Of a DNA stretch of 62,230 nucleotides, positions 50,170 to 59,680 are shown one piece after another. Source of the stretch: Minwuia sp. GTDB lineage: Bacteria; Pseudomonadota; Alphaproteobacteria; Minwuiales; Minwuiaceae. The stretch is from the NCBI GenBank assembly GCA_029210175.1, contig JARGPL010000008.1, positions 1-62,230 of the forward strand, read 5' to 3'. A program made the translations under genes and the position numbers. The notes below the pieces were generated by a model that was not told where the DNA came from, did not search any database, and saw only the letters and a list, made by a program, of their open reading frames with translations. Every line of letters starts with the position of its first letter. The stretch's first letter is position 1.

Positions 50170-51606
50170 TCAGTAATGCAAGGTCAGGACCACACCAAGC
50201 CTGTTGCGGAGGAATTGTCGGTTCGCATCCGTCGAACCAAAATTCGTGAAATCCCAGAACCCGCGAAGGCGCATGTTCTCATTCATCAGCCACAGCAGCG
50301 AAAGTTCGTTGTTGAAGACGTCGTCAACGGTATTGCCCGAGATGGAAGATGTGTGCGCAAAGCTGGTCTTCATGCCAGCGAGCAGTTCGTAAGTGATCTC
50401 CAACTGGGCACCGACAGACAATTCGTGCGTGATGATCGCGGTGTCGGGAACGTTCACACCATTGACGTTCGTGATCGCCGTCGTGCTTTGAACATTCCGC
50501 TCATAGCCCGCGAGAAACGTCCAGCTGTCATGCGGGTTCCAGACGAAATCAAGTTTGCCATCCAGGAACAGCAGATTGGAACTGTTGCGATCTGCAAATG
50601 TTGCATAGCCAAGGCCAATCGCACCTTCCAGAAAGGTTACGGCTGTCAGGTCATAGGTAAATCCGACGAGAGCCGTTGCCGACGAGAAATCCCGCTCCAC
50701 GCCGGCACCATCAAACTGCAGGTCATGAACAACCGTCTTTACGCCCGGCTCGATGAAAAGCGTCGTGCCTTCCCATTCCTCCCAGCCGATCCTCACAGCC
50801 CCGCCAAATTCCCAGCTATCATTTCTGTCTGCTTCGATTTCTCCGGCACCGGCGGGCGTATCGACAAAGTCTTTCCGCTGGGCCGCGCCCTTGGCACGCC
50901 AGAGGAACTTGTCGCGCTTGTATTCCCAAGTGCCTGCGAGGCCATATTCGTAGCGAACGGAAGGTTCGTCCCCTCCCACGTTGTTGATGGCATCCCCACG
51001 GGGCGCGATCTTCCTGTCGAAGCCCAGCCTAAGCTTGACCGACTCGAACTCCGAGATTTCCAGCTTCCCACCGGTGGCGAAGCCGTGTTCGCGACTGTTT
51101 TCGGCACCATTCGACAGGTGCCTCGAAAACCGGGCGCTTCCTTCTGCGAAGACTTCATGGTTGTCCCAGTTGGATACCAGACGAACGGATGGTGCAACCG
51201 AGCCGATGAAGTCGGCCTTCTCTCCCCCATTCGTCGCAAAGATATTGTCATCGAACGTCAGGCCGATATCGACTTTCGGGAAGATGAGGAAGCTTTCGAA
51301 CGGCTGACCCCGGCCCAGATGCTCGACATCCAGGAACAGGCCGCCTGCTTCAAAGCCGATGGCGTTGTATTCGCGGCGCGCGCGCTGCAGCACCGCGTCC
51401 TGCTTGGCCGTGGTGAAACTCGGCTCAGGATCTGCCGTGGCGGGGATGATCGGGTTCTGGATGATCTGGGCGCGGACCTGACCTTCGGTCTCGGTATCCG
51501 AGGCACCCTGGGCGCTGACACCCTGGGCGAAAAAGGCCAGGGCCGGACACAGCAGCAGCACAACGGCAAGTGCGGTCCTGCGGAATCCTGTACGCCTCTG
51601 GTTCAC
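50170..51606 (-). CDS. Outer-membrane beta-barrel protein
   Basis: The 478-residue protein starts at GTG 51606 with AGGT upstream. A signal peptide (RTALAVVLLLCPALAFFAQG, cleavage near VSAQG) is followed by a barrel-like series of alternating strands with many aromatic and charged residues, and ends LGVVLTLHY with a terminal aromatic, the outer-membrane insertion signal. The layout fits the BBP2-type barrels found next to Wza homologues. It lies 65 bp upstream of the export lipoprotein gene, and the two may form one export route across the outer membrane. Confidence 0.8.
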   Translation of the reverse strand: MNQRRTGFRRTALAVVLLLCPALAFFAQGVSAQGASDTETEGQVRAQIIQNPIIPATADPEPSFTTAKQDAVLQRARREYNAIGFEAGGLFLDVEHLGRGQPFESFLIFPKVDIGLTFDDNIFATNGGEKADFIGSVAPSVRLVSNWDNHEVFAEGSARFSRHLSNGAENSREHGFATGGKLEISEFESVKLRLGFDRKIAPRGDAINNVGGDEPSVRYEYGLAGTWEYKRDKFLWRAKGAAQRKDFVDTPAGAGEIEADRNDSWEFGGAVRIGWEEWEGTTLFIEPGVKTVVHDLQFDGAGVERDFSSATALVGFTYDLTAVTFLEGAIGLGYATFADRNSSNLLFLDGKLDFVWNPHDSWTFLAGYERNVQSTTAITNVNGVNVPDTAIITHELSVGAQLEITYELLAGMKTSFAHTSSISGNTVDDVFNNELSLLWLMNENMRLRGFWDFTNFGSTDANRQFLRNRLGVVLTLHY

Positions 51607-51646
51607 GACCGAGATACCTGCCCTGCTGATTCGATTCGTTCAGATA

Positions 51647-52741
51647 TCAGTTTGGACTGACATCGCGTGCCGGTTCCACAACTGGTTGCGGCTGGTCCAG
51701 CAAGGCCGCGAGTTCCTGCGGCCCGGCGGTGGTCGCGACATCATTCAGCAACTGCGCAACGGCCTCGTTGACCTGGTTCTCAGCCTCAAGCAACTGGTCC
51801 TGTCCCGTGAACAGCACACGTCGGGCTTCGGATGACGGTGCGAAGACGCTTTGTTCCATCGCCTCCGGCTCGATGATCACGCCGGTCAGATAGGTTTCGA
51901 GCCCTTCACGACCGTCAAAGGTGATCACCAGTTCGTTGTTCTCCACCACGGCATTCATCATGACCACCCCACCGGTACCGGTAGCGCGGGCATTGGGTCG
52001 CCGCCCGACGGCATCAGCTGATTCACCGTCCGTCAGATAGCTGCCGGGTTCGGCCATATAGGTTTCGGCCGCCCAGGCATCCGGCGCGGCAGAGGCCATG
52101 CGGACACGGCGTCCATTCACCTTCATGGCCTCACCAAACGGACTGGTCACTGCCTCGGGCACGCCAATGTCGTCCGTCATCAGGAACACGCGGTATTTGC
52201 CGGAGGGAACCGGCAGGCGCATGGTGCGAATGTTGCGGATGCCATCACGCAGCAGGGCGTCGCCTTCCGGTCGGCGCATCGCGGCGGGGCGCGGCCCCTT
52301 GATGAACGCACTGCGCGCCGTCACCTTCGTGAAGCCCTTGGTGACCTTAGCATCAGGCGGGCCGAAATCGAAGCCGTAGCGGCCCTCTCCCAGTTCGAAT
52401 GACGTGGTCACCTTGGTCTTGAAGATGCGCGCGGAAATGAAGGAACGGCTGGCGGCCTGGGATACGCGGTCGGCGGCAGAGGCCAGCACCAGCGGATCGG
52501 CGACAAGGTCACTGCGCTGCAATTCACGGATCAGGGCCACGGCACGCTGGGCCGCAGCTTCCGGCAAGCCACCGCTGTCGAGGTATCGTTCGATCGCGCG
52601 CTGGCCTGCGTCGCTGCCGGCGATCGCGCCAGCAAGGGCCTCGGCGCGGGAAACGTCGGTCCCGACAGTCTGGGCGGACACCGCTGCGCCCAGCATCATT
52701 GCCAGGATCGAAACGGTGCAGAATTGGATTGTTTTCTTCAT
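51647..52741 (-). CDS. Secreted protein with carbohydrate-binding-like beta-sandwich
   Basis: The 364-residue precursor starts at ATG 52741 (MKKTIQFCTVSILAMMLGAA, cleavage after AVSAQ). After a helical Ala-rich part (to about 110), the segment RYGFDFGPPDAKVTKGFTKV, then ALLRDGIRN and LPVPSGKYRVFLMTDD, follows the order seen in N-terminal domains of rhamnogalacturonan acetylesterases and malectin-like modules. No esterase triad is visible. It lies 40 bp upstream of the barrel gene. A role in holding or modifying the exported polysaccharide is likely but not proven. Confidence 0.6.
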   Translation of the reverse strand: MKKTIQFCTVSILAMMLGAAVSAQTVGTDVSRAEALAGAIAGSDAGQRAIERYLDSGGLPEAAAQRAVALIRELQRSDLVADPLVLASAADRVSQAASRSFISARIFKTKVTTSFELGEGRYGFDFGPPDAKVTKGFTKVTARSAFIKGPRPAAMRRPEGDALLRDGIRNIRTMRLPVPSGKYRVFLMTDDIGVPEAVTSPFGEAMKVNGRRVRMASAAPDAWAAETYMAEPGSYLTDGESADAVGRRPNARATGTGGVVMMNAVVENNELVITFDGREGLETYLTGVIIEPEAMEQSVFAPSSEARRVLFTGQDQLLEAENQVNEAVAQLLNDVATTAGPQELAALLDQPQPVVEPARDVSPN

Positions 52742-52932
52742 GGTACTACCGATCATGCAAGAAACGCGCAAAGGTCGCGTGAATCGCTCGTTGGCTCTCC
52801 GTCGCTACCATAGATGACGATTTACTGACATTTCATCAACAGGCTGCGCACATGATGCTGGCACTCTCGGGGTGATCGGGGACACAAGCAACCGGCATTC
52901 AGTGCCCCATTTCGAAACAGGTTTCTCAGGCG

Positions 52933-53991
52933 ATGTCCGATGATGATGCGATGAAGGGGTTGCGCGTCTGGCAGGAAATCGCCGGCGGCATGCCAGAAAC
53001 GACGCCAGAAGCAACATCTGAAACAGCCGTTGTCACCGCACTCGCCGACCGGGTGACGACCGCCACGGTGGATGCCCTGCTGGCTGCATCCGGGCTGCCG
53101 CAACCCGCAGTGATGCAGTCACGGTTGCTCAACCGGTTCCGCCATCAGGCGGGACGAAAATGGCTGCAGGCCATTCGCGACGCTGGCGTGCCCTGCATGG
53201 CCATCAAGGGTCTGGCAAGTGGTGCATGGCTTTATGACAGGCCGGAGGATCGCGGCATATCGGATGCGGACCTGCTGATCCGCCCCGACGATCTGGCGCG
53301 GGTTCTGGACGTCCTGCAGGCAGCGGGATTCGCGTTCGCCGATGAACCGACCCGCAGCCGTTGGGGTTTCATCAGCCAGGCCAGTTTCCAGCCCCTGCTG
53401 TCACCCGATGGCGCGGTGAACATCGACCTGCACATTGCCGGTGACGCCGCGCCCTTCGCCGAAGCCCTGCCAACGGAAACGCTGTTCGCAGCAGGTCGGG
53501 CGGCTGACGGCGTCTGCATCCCGGCACGCGAGCATGCCTTTCTGATCGCTGCCAGCCATGCCGCACGGGACCTTTTCACGGGGGATGCGGCGAAGACGGT
53601 GATCGATGGGCTTCTGATGCTGAAACATCACCCCGGTCTGGACTGGGCGGAGATTGCCCGATGCAGTCGTTCAGGCCGGATGCTGAAGCCGGTGAGTGTC
53701 TTCACGGCACTGCTGCAACGGCTCGGCGCGGATACATCGGCGGCAGAAGATCACCTGCCGCTTCACAGGGTCCGGGGATCGCTGTTCGAACAGGTCGTCC
53801 GGGATCATCTGCTGATGTTTCCACCGGCCGATTCTCCTGACGCCATGGCCCGCTTCTGTCGGCAATGGCGTCTTGCGGCGGCCCCCACCGTGGCCTTGCA
53901 GCGCGACCTGCGTCGACTGACGGGGCTGGTCCGCCCCCATGGCGGCATACCGGGCCAGCGAACAGCCCCCGACAGGCAGGCCAGAGATTGA
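52933..53991 (+). CDS. Nucleotidyltransferase family protein (NTP_transf_5 type)
   Basis: The 352 residues hold a DNA polymerase-beta-fold core: GVPCMAIKGLASGAWLYD, then RGISDADLLIRPDDLARVL with the D-x-D metal pair, and a later NIDLHIAG. This order matches PF14907, often found in polysaccharide and peptide-modification loci. Substrate is unknown; members may transfer a nucleotide to a protein or sugar. It starts the plus-strand arm, divergent from the secreted sandwich protein with a 191-bp gap. Confidence 0.8.
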   Translation: MSDDDAMKGLRVWQEIAGGMPETTPEATSETAVVTALADRVTTATVDALLAASGLPQPAVMQSRLLNRFRHQAGRKWLQAIRDAGVPCMAIKGLASGAWLYDRPEDRGISDADLLIRPDDLARVLDVLQAAGFAFADEPTRSRWGFISQASFQPLLSPDGAVNIDLHIAGDAAPFAEALPTETLFAAGRAADGVCIPAREHAFLIAASHAARDLFTGDAAKTVIDGLLMLKHHPGLDWAEIARCSRSGRMLKPVSVFTALLQRLGADTSAAEDHLPLHRVRGSLFEQVVRDHLLMFPPADSPDAMARFCRQWRLAAAPTVALQRDLRRLTGLVRPHGGIPGQRTAPDRQARD

Positions 53992-54094
53992 ACGCAGCCT
54001 GATGGACAGCCTGCGGCCCGGGGCGCAAGATCAGGTCAAGGTCCGGGAACGTTTCTTGCTTCCCGGGCACCACACCGACAGGGACGCATGACAC

Positions 54095-54886
54095 ATGTTC
54101 GAGTATCTGAGGGCCGATGAACCGACCGCACCTCCGGGCCAGCGCCCGCCGGAACGCAGGATCGTCGATGTCGGCTACATCATTGATGCCGAGAAGGCCG
54201 GTTTCATCTGGGAAGCGCCGCGCGCGCAGCAGCGCCAGGCCGCCACGTCATCGCATGCAAAGTCAGTGACCTATTGCCCGGCTGTCATCGATTACGAAGC
54301 CCGGCTGTTCGAGGTCGTGGCCCCGATCGATGTGCAGTTGCGCATCAAGGTCGATGAACAGGGCAAACCGCAACTGATCAACGCCCTGGGTGACCGCAGC
54401 CAGATCCGCTCCAAGCACCTGGGCCAGATGGTCGCCGTCATGCCGCGCAAGGAATGGCGCCACCCCGATCGCCCGGTCATCCAGTTCATCACGCCTTATA
54501 TCTTCGTGGCTGATGATGTCTGCTGGATGAACCAGATGCCACCTTTCAACAGCTACACGGGTCGCCATTGGCCCGGCCTGATGATCGGCGGGCGGCTGCC
54601 GATACATATCTGGCCACGACCGATGATGTGGGCGTTCGAATGGCATGACACGTCCAAGGATCTGGTTCTGCGGCGTGGCGAGCCCTGGTTCTACATGCGC
54701 TTCGAGACTGACGACCCGCGACGCCCCGTGCGCATGGTGGAAGCTGTGAAGGACGAGCGGCTGGTCAACTACATGAAGGGCCTGAACAGCGTCACCAACT
54801 ATGTCGGGCGCACGTTCTCGCTGTTCAGCGTCGCGGAACAGCGTCGTCCACCGAAACTGCTGACCCGAAAGCAGAGCGGTTCGTGA
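54095..54886 (+). CDS. Hypothetical protein (263 aa), T1SS-linked
   Basis: No signal peptide or membrane helix is visible, so it should be cytoplasmic. The core runs from YCPAVIDYEARLFEVVAP through QFITPYIFVADDVCWMNQMP and WPGLMIGGRLPIHIWPRP to LRRGEPWFYMRFE. The order of a CP-AV opening, an aromatic middle and RGEP-FY resembles DUF6065-type proteins, but I place it there only tentatively. The gene lies between an NTP_transf_5 gene and a type I secretion ABC gene (58 bp upstream of the latter), so a role in preparing the exported substrate is reasonable. Function unknown. Confidence 0.72.
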   Translation: MFEYLRADEPTAPPGQRPPERRIVDVGYIIDAEKAGFIWEAPRAQQRQAATSSHAKSVTYCPAVIDYEARLFEVVAPIDVQLRIKVDEQGKPQLINALGDRSQIRSKHLGQMVAVMPRKEWRHPDRPVIQFITPYIFVADDVCWMNQMPPFNSYTGRHWPGLMIGGRLPIHIWPRPMMWAFEWHDTSKDLVLRRGEPWFYMRFETDDPRRPVRMVEAVKDERLVNYMKGLNSVTNYVGRTFSLFSVAEQRRPPKLLTRKQSGS

Positions 54887-54944
54887 ACGATTATGATGCT
54901 ACAGGTACAGGGCATGTGAATCACTGGAATCAACGGATTTCCGA

Positions 54945-57482
54945 ATGACCGACAAGTCGGACAGCAACGGTATCGGACAGGATGACGAAGGCGGCTGGTC
55001 CCGTCCGCGCAGCAATGTCGTGACGCCGATCAGCGAAGGCTGGTCGAAGATCAGACCGGACCACGCGACACCTGCTCCACGCAAGGCGGACAGGCAGGCC
55101 GCACCGCGCGCATCGGCGGAGGTTGCTGATCTGGCAGCAGAGGAATGGCGCCGTCCGAACCAGGGTCGGCAGTCTGACGCCCCCCCTGCCCGTCGGGAAC
55201 GTGTTGCCGCCGCGCCGGAAACATCTGATGCAACAGCAGCAGAAAAGCCTGCTGAGCGCGCTGCACCAGATGCGCCAAAGGCGGCGCCGGAACCGACGGC
55301 GCCACGCATCGACGTGCTGCGCCGGCTGCTGATACGCACAACACGCGACGTCGGTCGCCCCATCGGTGCGCCGGACATTCAGGCCGCCGCCCCAGGCGCG
55401 GGGTCGCCGATGACCCTGGACGGGTTCCGGCTTGCTGCCGAGCGTCTGGGCTTCCCGGTGACGGAGCGGAGCTTTGGTCGCAAGACCCTGGATCAGGTGA
55501 AACCACCCTTCATCATCCTGAAGAAGAACGATCCGACCAGCGCCCGATCCGTCGTGCGCAAGGAAGGGTCACGGTTCGCGGTCTACGACCCCGTGCGCGA
55601 CGAGACCGAGATCCTTGCGCCGGAGGACATCACCCCCCTCGGCAATCTGGCCATCGTGCTGAAGGCACCGGAGGCCGCGACCAAGGGAGTTCGGGACTGG
55701 CGCTCTGCCGTTGTGCGCAAGATGCGGGGCGTGCTGCTGGAACTGGCCGCTGCGTCGCTGATGATCAACATCTTCGCGCTGGCCGCACCGCTGTTCATCA
55801 TGACCGTGTTCAACAAGGTCGTCGGCACCGGCGGGGGCGCGCAATCCACCCTGATGGCGCTGGCCATCGGCATGGCCGTGATCTACGCCTTCGACCTGAT
55901 CCTGCGCATTGTCCGGGTCTATATCTCCAGCCACACCGGCGCGCGGGTCGAGTCCCTGATCGGTGGCGAACTGGTGCACCATCTGCTGCGCCTGCCCTAT
56001 CGCCATTTCGAAACCACGGCGAGTGGCGTGATCTCGGAACGGATGCGGCAACTGGATGCCATTCGCGCCTTCTTCACCGGCCAGATGCCACTGGTGGTGG
56101 CCGACCTGCTGTTCGTCTTTGTCTTCCTGTTCGCGCTGCTGATGATCGAACCGCTGATCGCCATGGTGGTGATGGTGTCGATCCCGATATTTGTCCTGCT
56201 TTCCGTCGCCTCCCATGGCAAGCAGAAGAAATTGACGGAACAGAACTTCATCGGCCAGGCGGCGAAGTCCTCCGCCCTGCACGAGACCATGGCCAATGCC
56301 CTGACCGTGAAGGCGCTGGGGCTGGAATCGGAGATCGAGCGGCGCTGGGACCACCGTCTCGGCCTGTCGGCCTGGACCGGGTATCGCTCCAACACGCTTT
56401 CCGGCGTGCTGTCCGCTGTCGGCCAGAACCTGCAGCAGATTCTCAGCCTGGTGGTCATCGTCATCGGTGCCATGCTGATCATGGAAAACGAGATGTCAAT
56501 CGGGGCGCTGATTGCCACCAACATCCTGGCCACCCGCGCGGTGGCTCCCATGCGACAGGTCGTGGGTGCATGGCATCAGGTGCAGGAAGTGCGCACCGCC
56601 TTCGCCCGCATTGACGAGATCATGCAGGAAACCCCGGAGTCCGAACCGGGCGAGCTCAGCCCTGGAACCACGTTCGATGGCAAGGTGACGTTCGAGAACA
56701 TCGCCTTCCGCTACGAGGACGATCTGCCGCCCGTGCTCTATGACATCAACCTGACCATTGCAGCGGGTGAGGTGTTCGGCATCATCGGCCCATCCGGTCA
56801 GGGCAAGACAACCCTGTCGAAACTGGTTCAGGGCCTCTATCTGCCTGACAATGGCCGCGTGCTGGTGGACGATACAGACATTGCCCATATCTCCCCCGCC
56901 ACATTGCGCCGTCAGGTCGGCGTCGTACCGCAGGAGGTCCAGCTGTTCGCCGGAACGGTGCGCGAGAACATCGCGATGGGTATCGACGACAAGGATCCGG
57001 CGCGCGTTGAATCCGTCGCCCGCTTCGTCGGCGCGCACGAGTTCATCCAGCGTCTGCCAAAGGGCTATGACACGATCCTGAGCGAGCGTGGCGGTGGCCT
57101 GTCATCGGGCCAGAAGCAGTTGCTTGCCGTGGCGCGGGCACTGATCCGCAATCCGAAGATCCTGATCTTCGATGAGGCGACCAGCGCGCTCGACCCGGGC
57201 ACGGAGGAGCGGTTGATCCGCGCCCTGAAACGGGCCAAGCGGGGCCGGACGATCATCATGATCTCGCATCGCATGGCACCGATGGTCATTGCAGACCGTG
57301 TTGCCCTGCTGATCGACGGCCACATCGAACGTGTTGGCTCACCTGAGGAAGTCATTGCCTTCTCGCGCACGCGGATGCGTGACGCGGCGATGCGCCCGGG
57401 GGACAGGCCGGGCCGCGATGCGGGCCAGGCCGGACCTGACCGGAAATCCACCACGGACACGTCGGCGGACCGACAGGCATGA
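54945..57482 (+). CDS. Type I secretion ABC transporter (permease/ATPase) with degenerate C39-like domain
   Basis: The 845-residue half-transporter has about 120 residues of polar, probably disordered N-terminus, a C39-like domain (about 120-245) without the catalytic Cys, a six-helix membrane domain (about 265-535), and an ATPase. Walker A is GPSGQGKTT near residue 615, the signature is LSSGQKQLL near 719, and Walker B is ILIFDEATSALD. This is the LapB/HlyB-type layout used to secrete RTX adhesins and toxins from cytoplasm to outside. The HlyD adaptor gene overlaps it by 4 bp. No TolC homologue or RTX substrate is in the window. Confidence 0.9.
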   Translation: MTDKSDSNGIGQDDEGGWSRPRSNVVTPISEGWSKIRPDHATPAPRKADRQAAPRASAEVADLAAEEWRRPNQGRQSDAPPARRERVAAAPETSDATAAEKPAERAAPDAPKAAPEPTAPRIDVLRRLLIRTTRDVGRPIGAPDIQAAAPGAGSPMTLDGFRLAAERLGFPVTERSFGRKTLDQVKPPFIILKKNDPTSARSVVRKEGSRFAVYDPVRDETEILAPEDITPLGNLAIVLKAPEAATKGVRDWRSAVVRKMRGVLLELAAASLMINIFALAAPLFIMTVFNKVVGTGGGAQSTLMALAIGMAVIYAFDLILRIVRVYISSHTGARVESLIGGELVHHLLRLPYRHFETTASGVISERMRQLDAIRAFFTGQMPLVVADLLFVFVFLFALLMIEPLIAMVVMVSIPIFVLLSVASHGKQKKLTEQNFIGQAAKSSALHETMANALTVKALGLESEIERRWDHRLGLSAWTGYRSNTLSGVLSAVGQNLQQILSLVVIVIGAMLIMENEMSIGALIATNILATRAVAPMRQVVGAWHQVQEVRTAFARIDEIMQETPESEPGELSPGTTFDGKVTFENIAFRYEDDLPPVLYDINLTIAAGEVFGIIGPSGQGKTTLSKLVQGLYLPDNGRVLVDDTDIAHISPATLRRQVGVVPQEVQLFAGTVRENIAMGIDDKDPARVESVARFVGAHEFIQRLPKGYDTILSERGGGLSSGQKQLLAVARALIRNPKILIFDEATSALDPGTEERLIRALKRAKRGRTIIMISHRMAPMVIADRVALLIDGHIERVGSPEEVIAFSRTRMRDAAMRPGDRPGRDAGQAGPDRKSTTDTSADRQA

Positions 57483-58837
57483 GCAAGCAGGACGGTGACG
57501 ACGGGCGCACCCGGCAACGCGGCGCGCAATATTCCGATTTCCTGCCGGAAGCGCAGGCGATCAGCGAGGCACGGCATTCGCCACTCGCTTCGCTGCTGGT
57601 GCTGATCATCTGCGGGTTCTTCGTGGTCATCATTGCCTGGGCCGCCATTGCCGAGGTCGATCAGGCCGTGGTGGCACAGGGTCAGGTTCGCCCGGGCGGG
57701 CGGGTCAAGCTGGTCAACCATCCGGAAGGTGGCTCCGTGGCCGAAGTCCTGGTGCGTGATGGCGATCTGGTGCGCGAGGGACAGCCCCTGCTGCGCCTTG
57801 ATGACGAGATCATCAACGGCGAAGCCCGCCGCCTGCGGGGCGACCTGCAGACCCTCGAAGCAGATCTCGCCCGACTGGAGGCAGAGGCAGGCGGTGATGC
57901 GGTCATCAACTTCCCCGACATCGTTGCAAAGGAACGCCCTGATCTGGTGGCCACGCATACGCGGTTGCTGGATGCGCGGCGGGACTCGCTGAACTCCCGG
58001 CGGGAATCGGCTGAACGCGAGATCGAACAGGCGCAGTCCGACATCAACTCCTTCCGGGTGCGGATCAACACCCTGTCGCAGAGCCGGGATGTGCTGGCGG
58101 AACAGGTCCGGTCCCTGCGCACCCTGACCGACAAGGGGCATTTCCCCTTCCTGCGGTTCCAGTCCGTGCAGCGTCAGCTGGCGGAAACCGAAGGGGAGTT
58201 GCAGGAAACGCGTCAGTCACTGGACTCAGCGCTCTCTGCACTTTCCGCATCCAAGTCGCGGCGGCGCGAGATCGATGATGAATCCCGCAGCGGCGTGCTG
58301 ACCAATCTGGCCGAAACCCGTGGCGCCAGGGACCGCACGGCCCGGGGTCTGGAACAGGCGATGGCCCGGTTGAACCGCACGGTCATCCGCAGCCCCGTAG
58401 ATGGCTATATCCAGAACCTGGTGGTCAACAATACGGGGCAGGCCGTTCGCCCGAACGAGCCGCTGTTGTCCGTGGTGCCGGAAGCAGACAATCTGATCAT
58501 CGAAGCGCGCGTCGCCAACAACGATATTTCCAGCGTCGAACAGGGTCAGGCGGCCAACATCAAGGTACGCGCCTACGACTTCATCAAGTACGGCGCTCTG
58601 GAGGGTCATGTGGAACGGGTTGCGCGTGATGCCAACACCGACGAGCAGACCGGCGCAATCTTCTATCTGGTGGAGATCCGCACCGACAAGTCCTATCTCG
58701 GCGACCGGCCAGGGGTGAACGATGTCCGCCCCGGCATGCAGGTCGATGTGGAACTGAAGGCCGGGTCCCGGTCCATCCTGTCGTTCCTGACCGACCGCGT
58801 CATCGGCACGGCGGATGAGGCGTTCCGCGAACGGTAA
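57479..58837 (+). CDS. HlyD-family type I secretion adaptor
   Basis: The 452 residues have a short cytoplasmic N-terminus, one membrane helix (about 37-58, LVLIICGFFVVIIAWAAI), a lipoyl-like segment (GGSVAEVLVRDGDLVREGQP), a long coiled coil (about 110-285) rich in Glu, Gln and Arg, and a C-terminal beta-barrel domain ending GMQVDVELKAGSRSIL. This is the periplasmic bridge between the ABC exporter and an outer-membrane channel. ATGA overlap with the ABC gene shows translational coupling. Confidence 0.93.
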   Translation: MSKQDGDDGRTRQRGAQYSDFLPEAQAISEARHSPLASLLVLIICGFFVVIIAWAAIAEVDQAVVAQGQVRPGGRVKLVNHPEGGSVAEVLVRDGDLVREGQPLLRLDDEIINGEARRLRGDLQTLEADLARLEAEAGGDAVINFPDIVAKERPDLVATHTRLLDARRDSLNSRRESAEREIEQAQSDINSFRVRINTLSQSRDVLAEQVRSLRTLTDKGHFPFLRFQSVQRQLAETEGELQETRQSLDSALSALSASKSRRREIDDESRSGVLTNLAETRGARDRTARGLEQAMARLNRTVIRSPVDGYIQNLVVNNTGQAVRPNEPLLSVVPEADNLIIEARVANNDISSVEQGQAANIKVRAYDFIKYGALEGHVERVARDANTDEQTGAIFYLVEIRTDKSYLGDRPGVNDVRPGMQVDVELKAGSRSILSFLTDRVIGTADEAFRER

Positions 58838-58863
58838 GGCGCGGTCCCGGCATTCACCAAAGC

Positions 58864-59562
58864 CTACTGAAGCCTGGCCTCTCCATTCGGGTTCGCCCAG
58901 TCCTGCTGCCGCAGCAGCGCACGCAATCCCATGCCCTGGCAGACAAAGGTCTCGTCCAGCATCTGCCAGGCATGAATTCGGTCGGTGCGAAAATGGCGGA
59001 AGGCACCGCGCAGTTCGCACCAGCCTGCCAGCAGCACGCAGTCCACATGGTAGATCAGGGCCAGCGGCAGGATCGTGCGTTCCGTGCGCTCCCCCGTCAG
59101 GCTCTCATAGGTCAGTGTCAGCTTCCGCTCATTGCGGACGGCGTCACGCAGCATGTCCTTTGGAACACAGCCTTTCTGCGGGTCGTCCAGCGGCGCGCCC
59201 CAGGTCGACACCTGCAGCCAGTCCGCGGGCCGGTTGAGGGCGTCAACCTTGGCACATATCCGATCCGCCGCGCGTTGCAGGGCACGGTCCCCGGTTCGCG
59301 ACAGCATGGCCAGCCCGACCCGCAGCGCCTCCACCTCTTCCTCATCGAAATTGAGTGGCGGCAGATCATAACCACGCCGCATCATGTAACCGATCCCCGG
59401 CTCCCCCTCGATTGGCGTATGCATGGCCTGCAGGGCGGCAACGTCGCGGTAGATCGTGCGCACCGATACCTCCAGCCTTTCCGCCATGTCGGCGGCTGTC
59501 ATGGGCCGCGCAGCAGCCCGCAGCATCTGGATCAGTTCGAACATCCTGTTTGATCGGCGCAT
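58864..59562 (-). CDS. YafY-type transcriptional regulator with HTH and WYL domains
   Basis: The 232 residues start at ATG 59562 after GGAGG. An HTH_11 domain (RRSNRMFELIQMLRAA, MAERLEVSVRTIYRDVAAL) is followed by the WYL domain (about 140-200, LTLTYESLTGERTERTILPL then LLAGWCELRGAFRHFRTDRI). WYL domains sense ligands such as nucleotides or nucleic acid fragments. The upstream gap holds repeated CTGACA half-sites, probably its own operator, which it would share with the divergent small gene at 59681. Confidence 0.9.
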   Translation of the reverse strand: MRRSNRMFELIQMLRAAARPMTAADMAERLEVSVRTIYRDVAALQAMHTPIEGEPGIGYMMRRGYDLPPLNFDEEEVEALRVGLAMLSRTGDRALQRAADRICAKVDALNRPADWLQVSTWGAPLDDPQKGCVPKDMLRDAVRNERKLTLTYESLTGERTERTILPLALIYHVDCVLLAGWCELRGAFRHFRTDRIHAWQMLDETFVCQGMGLRALLRQQDWANPNGEARLQ

Positions 59563-59584
59563 CGCATCCTCCCGCCCCGTTCCG

Positions 59585-59639
59585 CTGACACACGGCACTG
59601 CTGACACCATAGCCGACCCTGCTGACAAGGGTCTGTCAG
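59585..59639. promoter_or_regulatory. Operator-like CTGACA repeats
   Basis: CTGACA occurs at 59585-59590, 59601-59606 and 59622-59627, and its inverse TGTCAG at 59634-59639; the last two form a perfect dyad around AGGGTC. CTGACA/TGTCAG dyads are typical of YafY-like regulator genes. The position between the WYL regulator and the small divergent ORF fits autoregulation. Confidence 0.65.
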
Positions 59640-59680
59640 CAGCCTTCGCTAGCTTTGCCCTCCAACCGGAGGACAGCTGC

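Noticed and set aside
50176-51660. A 494-codon open frame opposite the barrel gene
   Set aside because: The minus-strand protein has a signal peptide and a barrel ending; the plus-strand frame has neither motif nor ribosome site.
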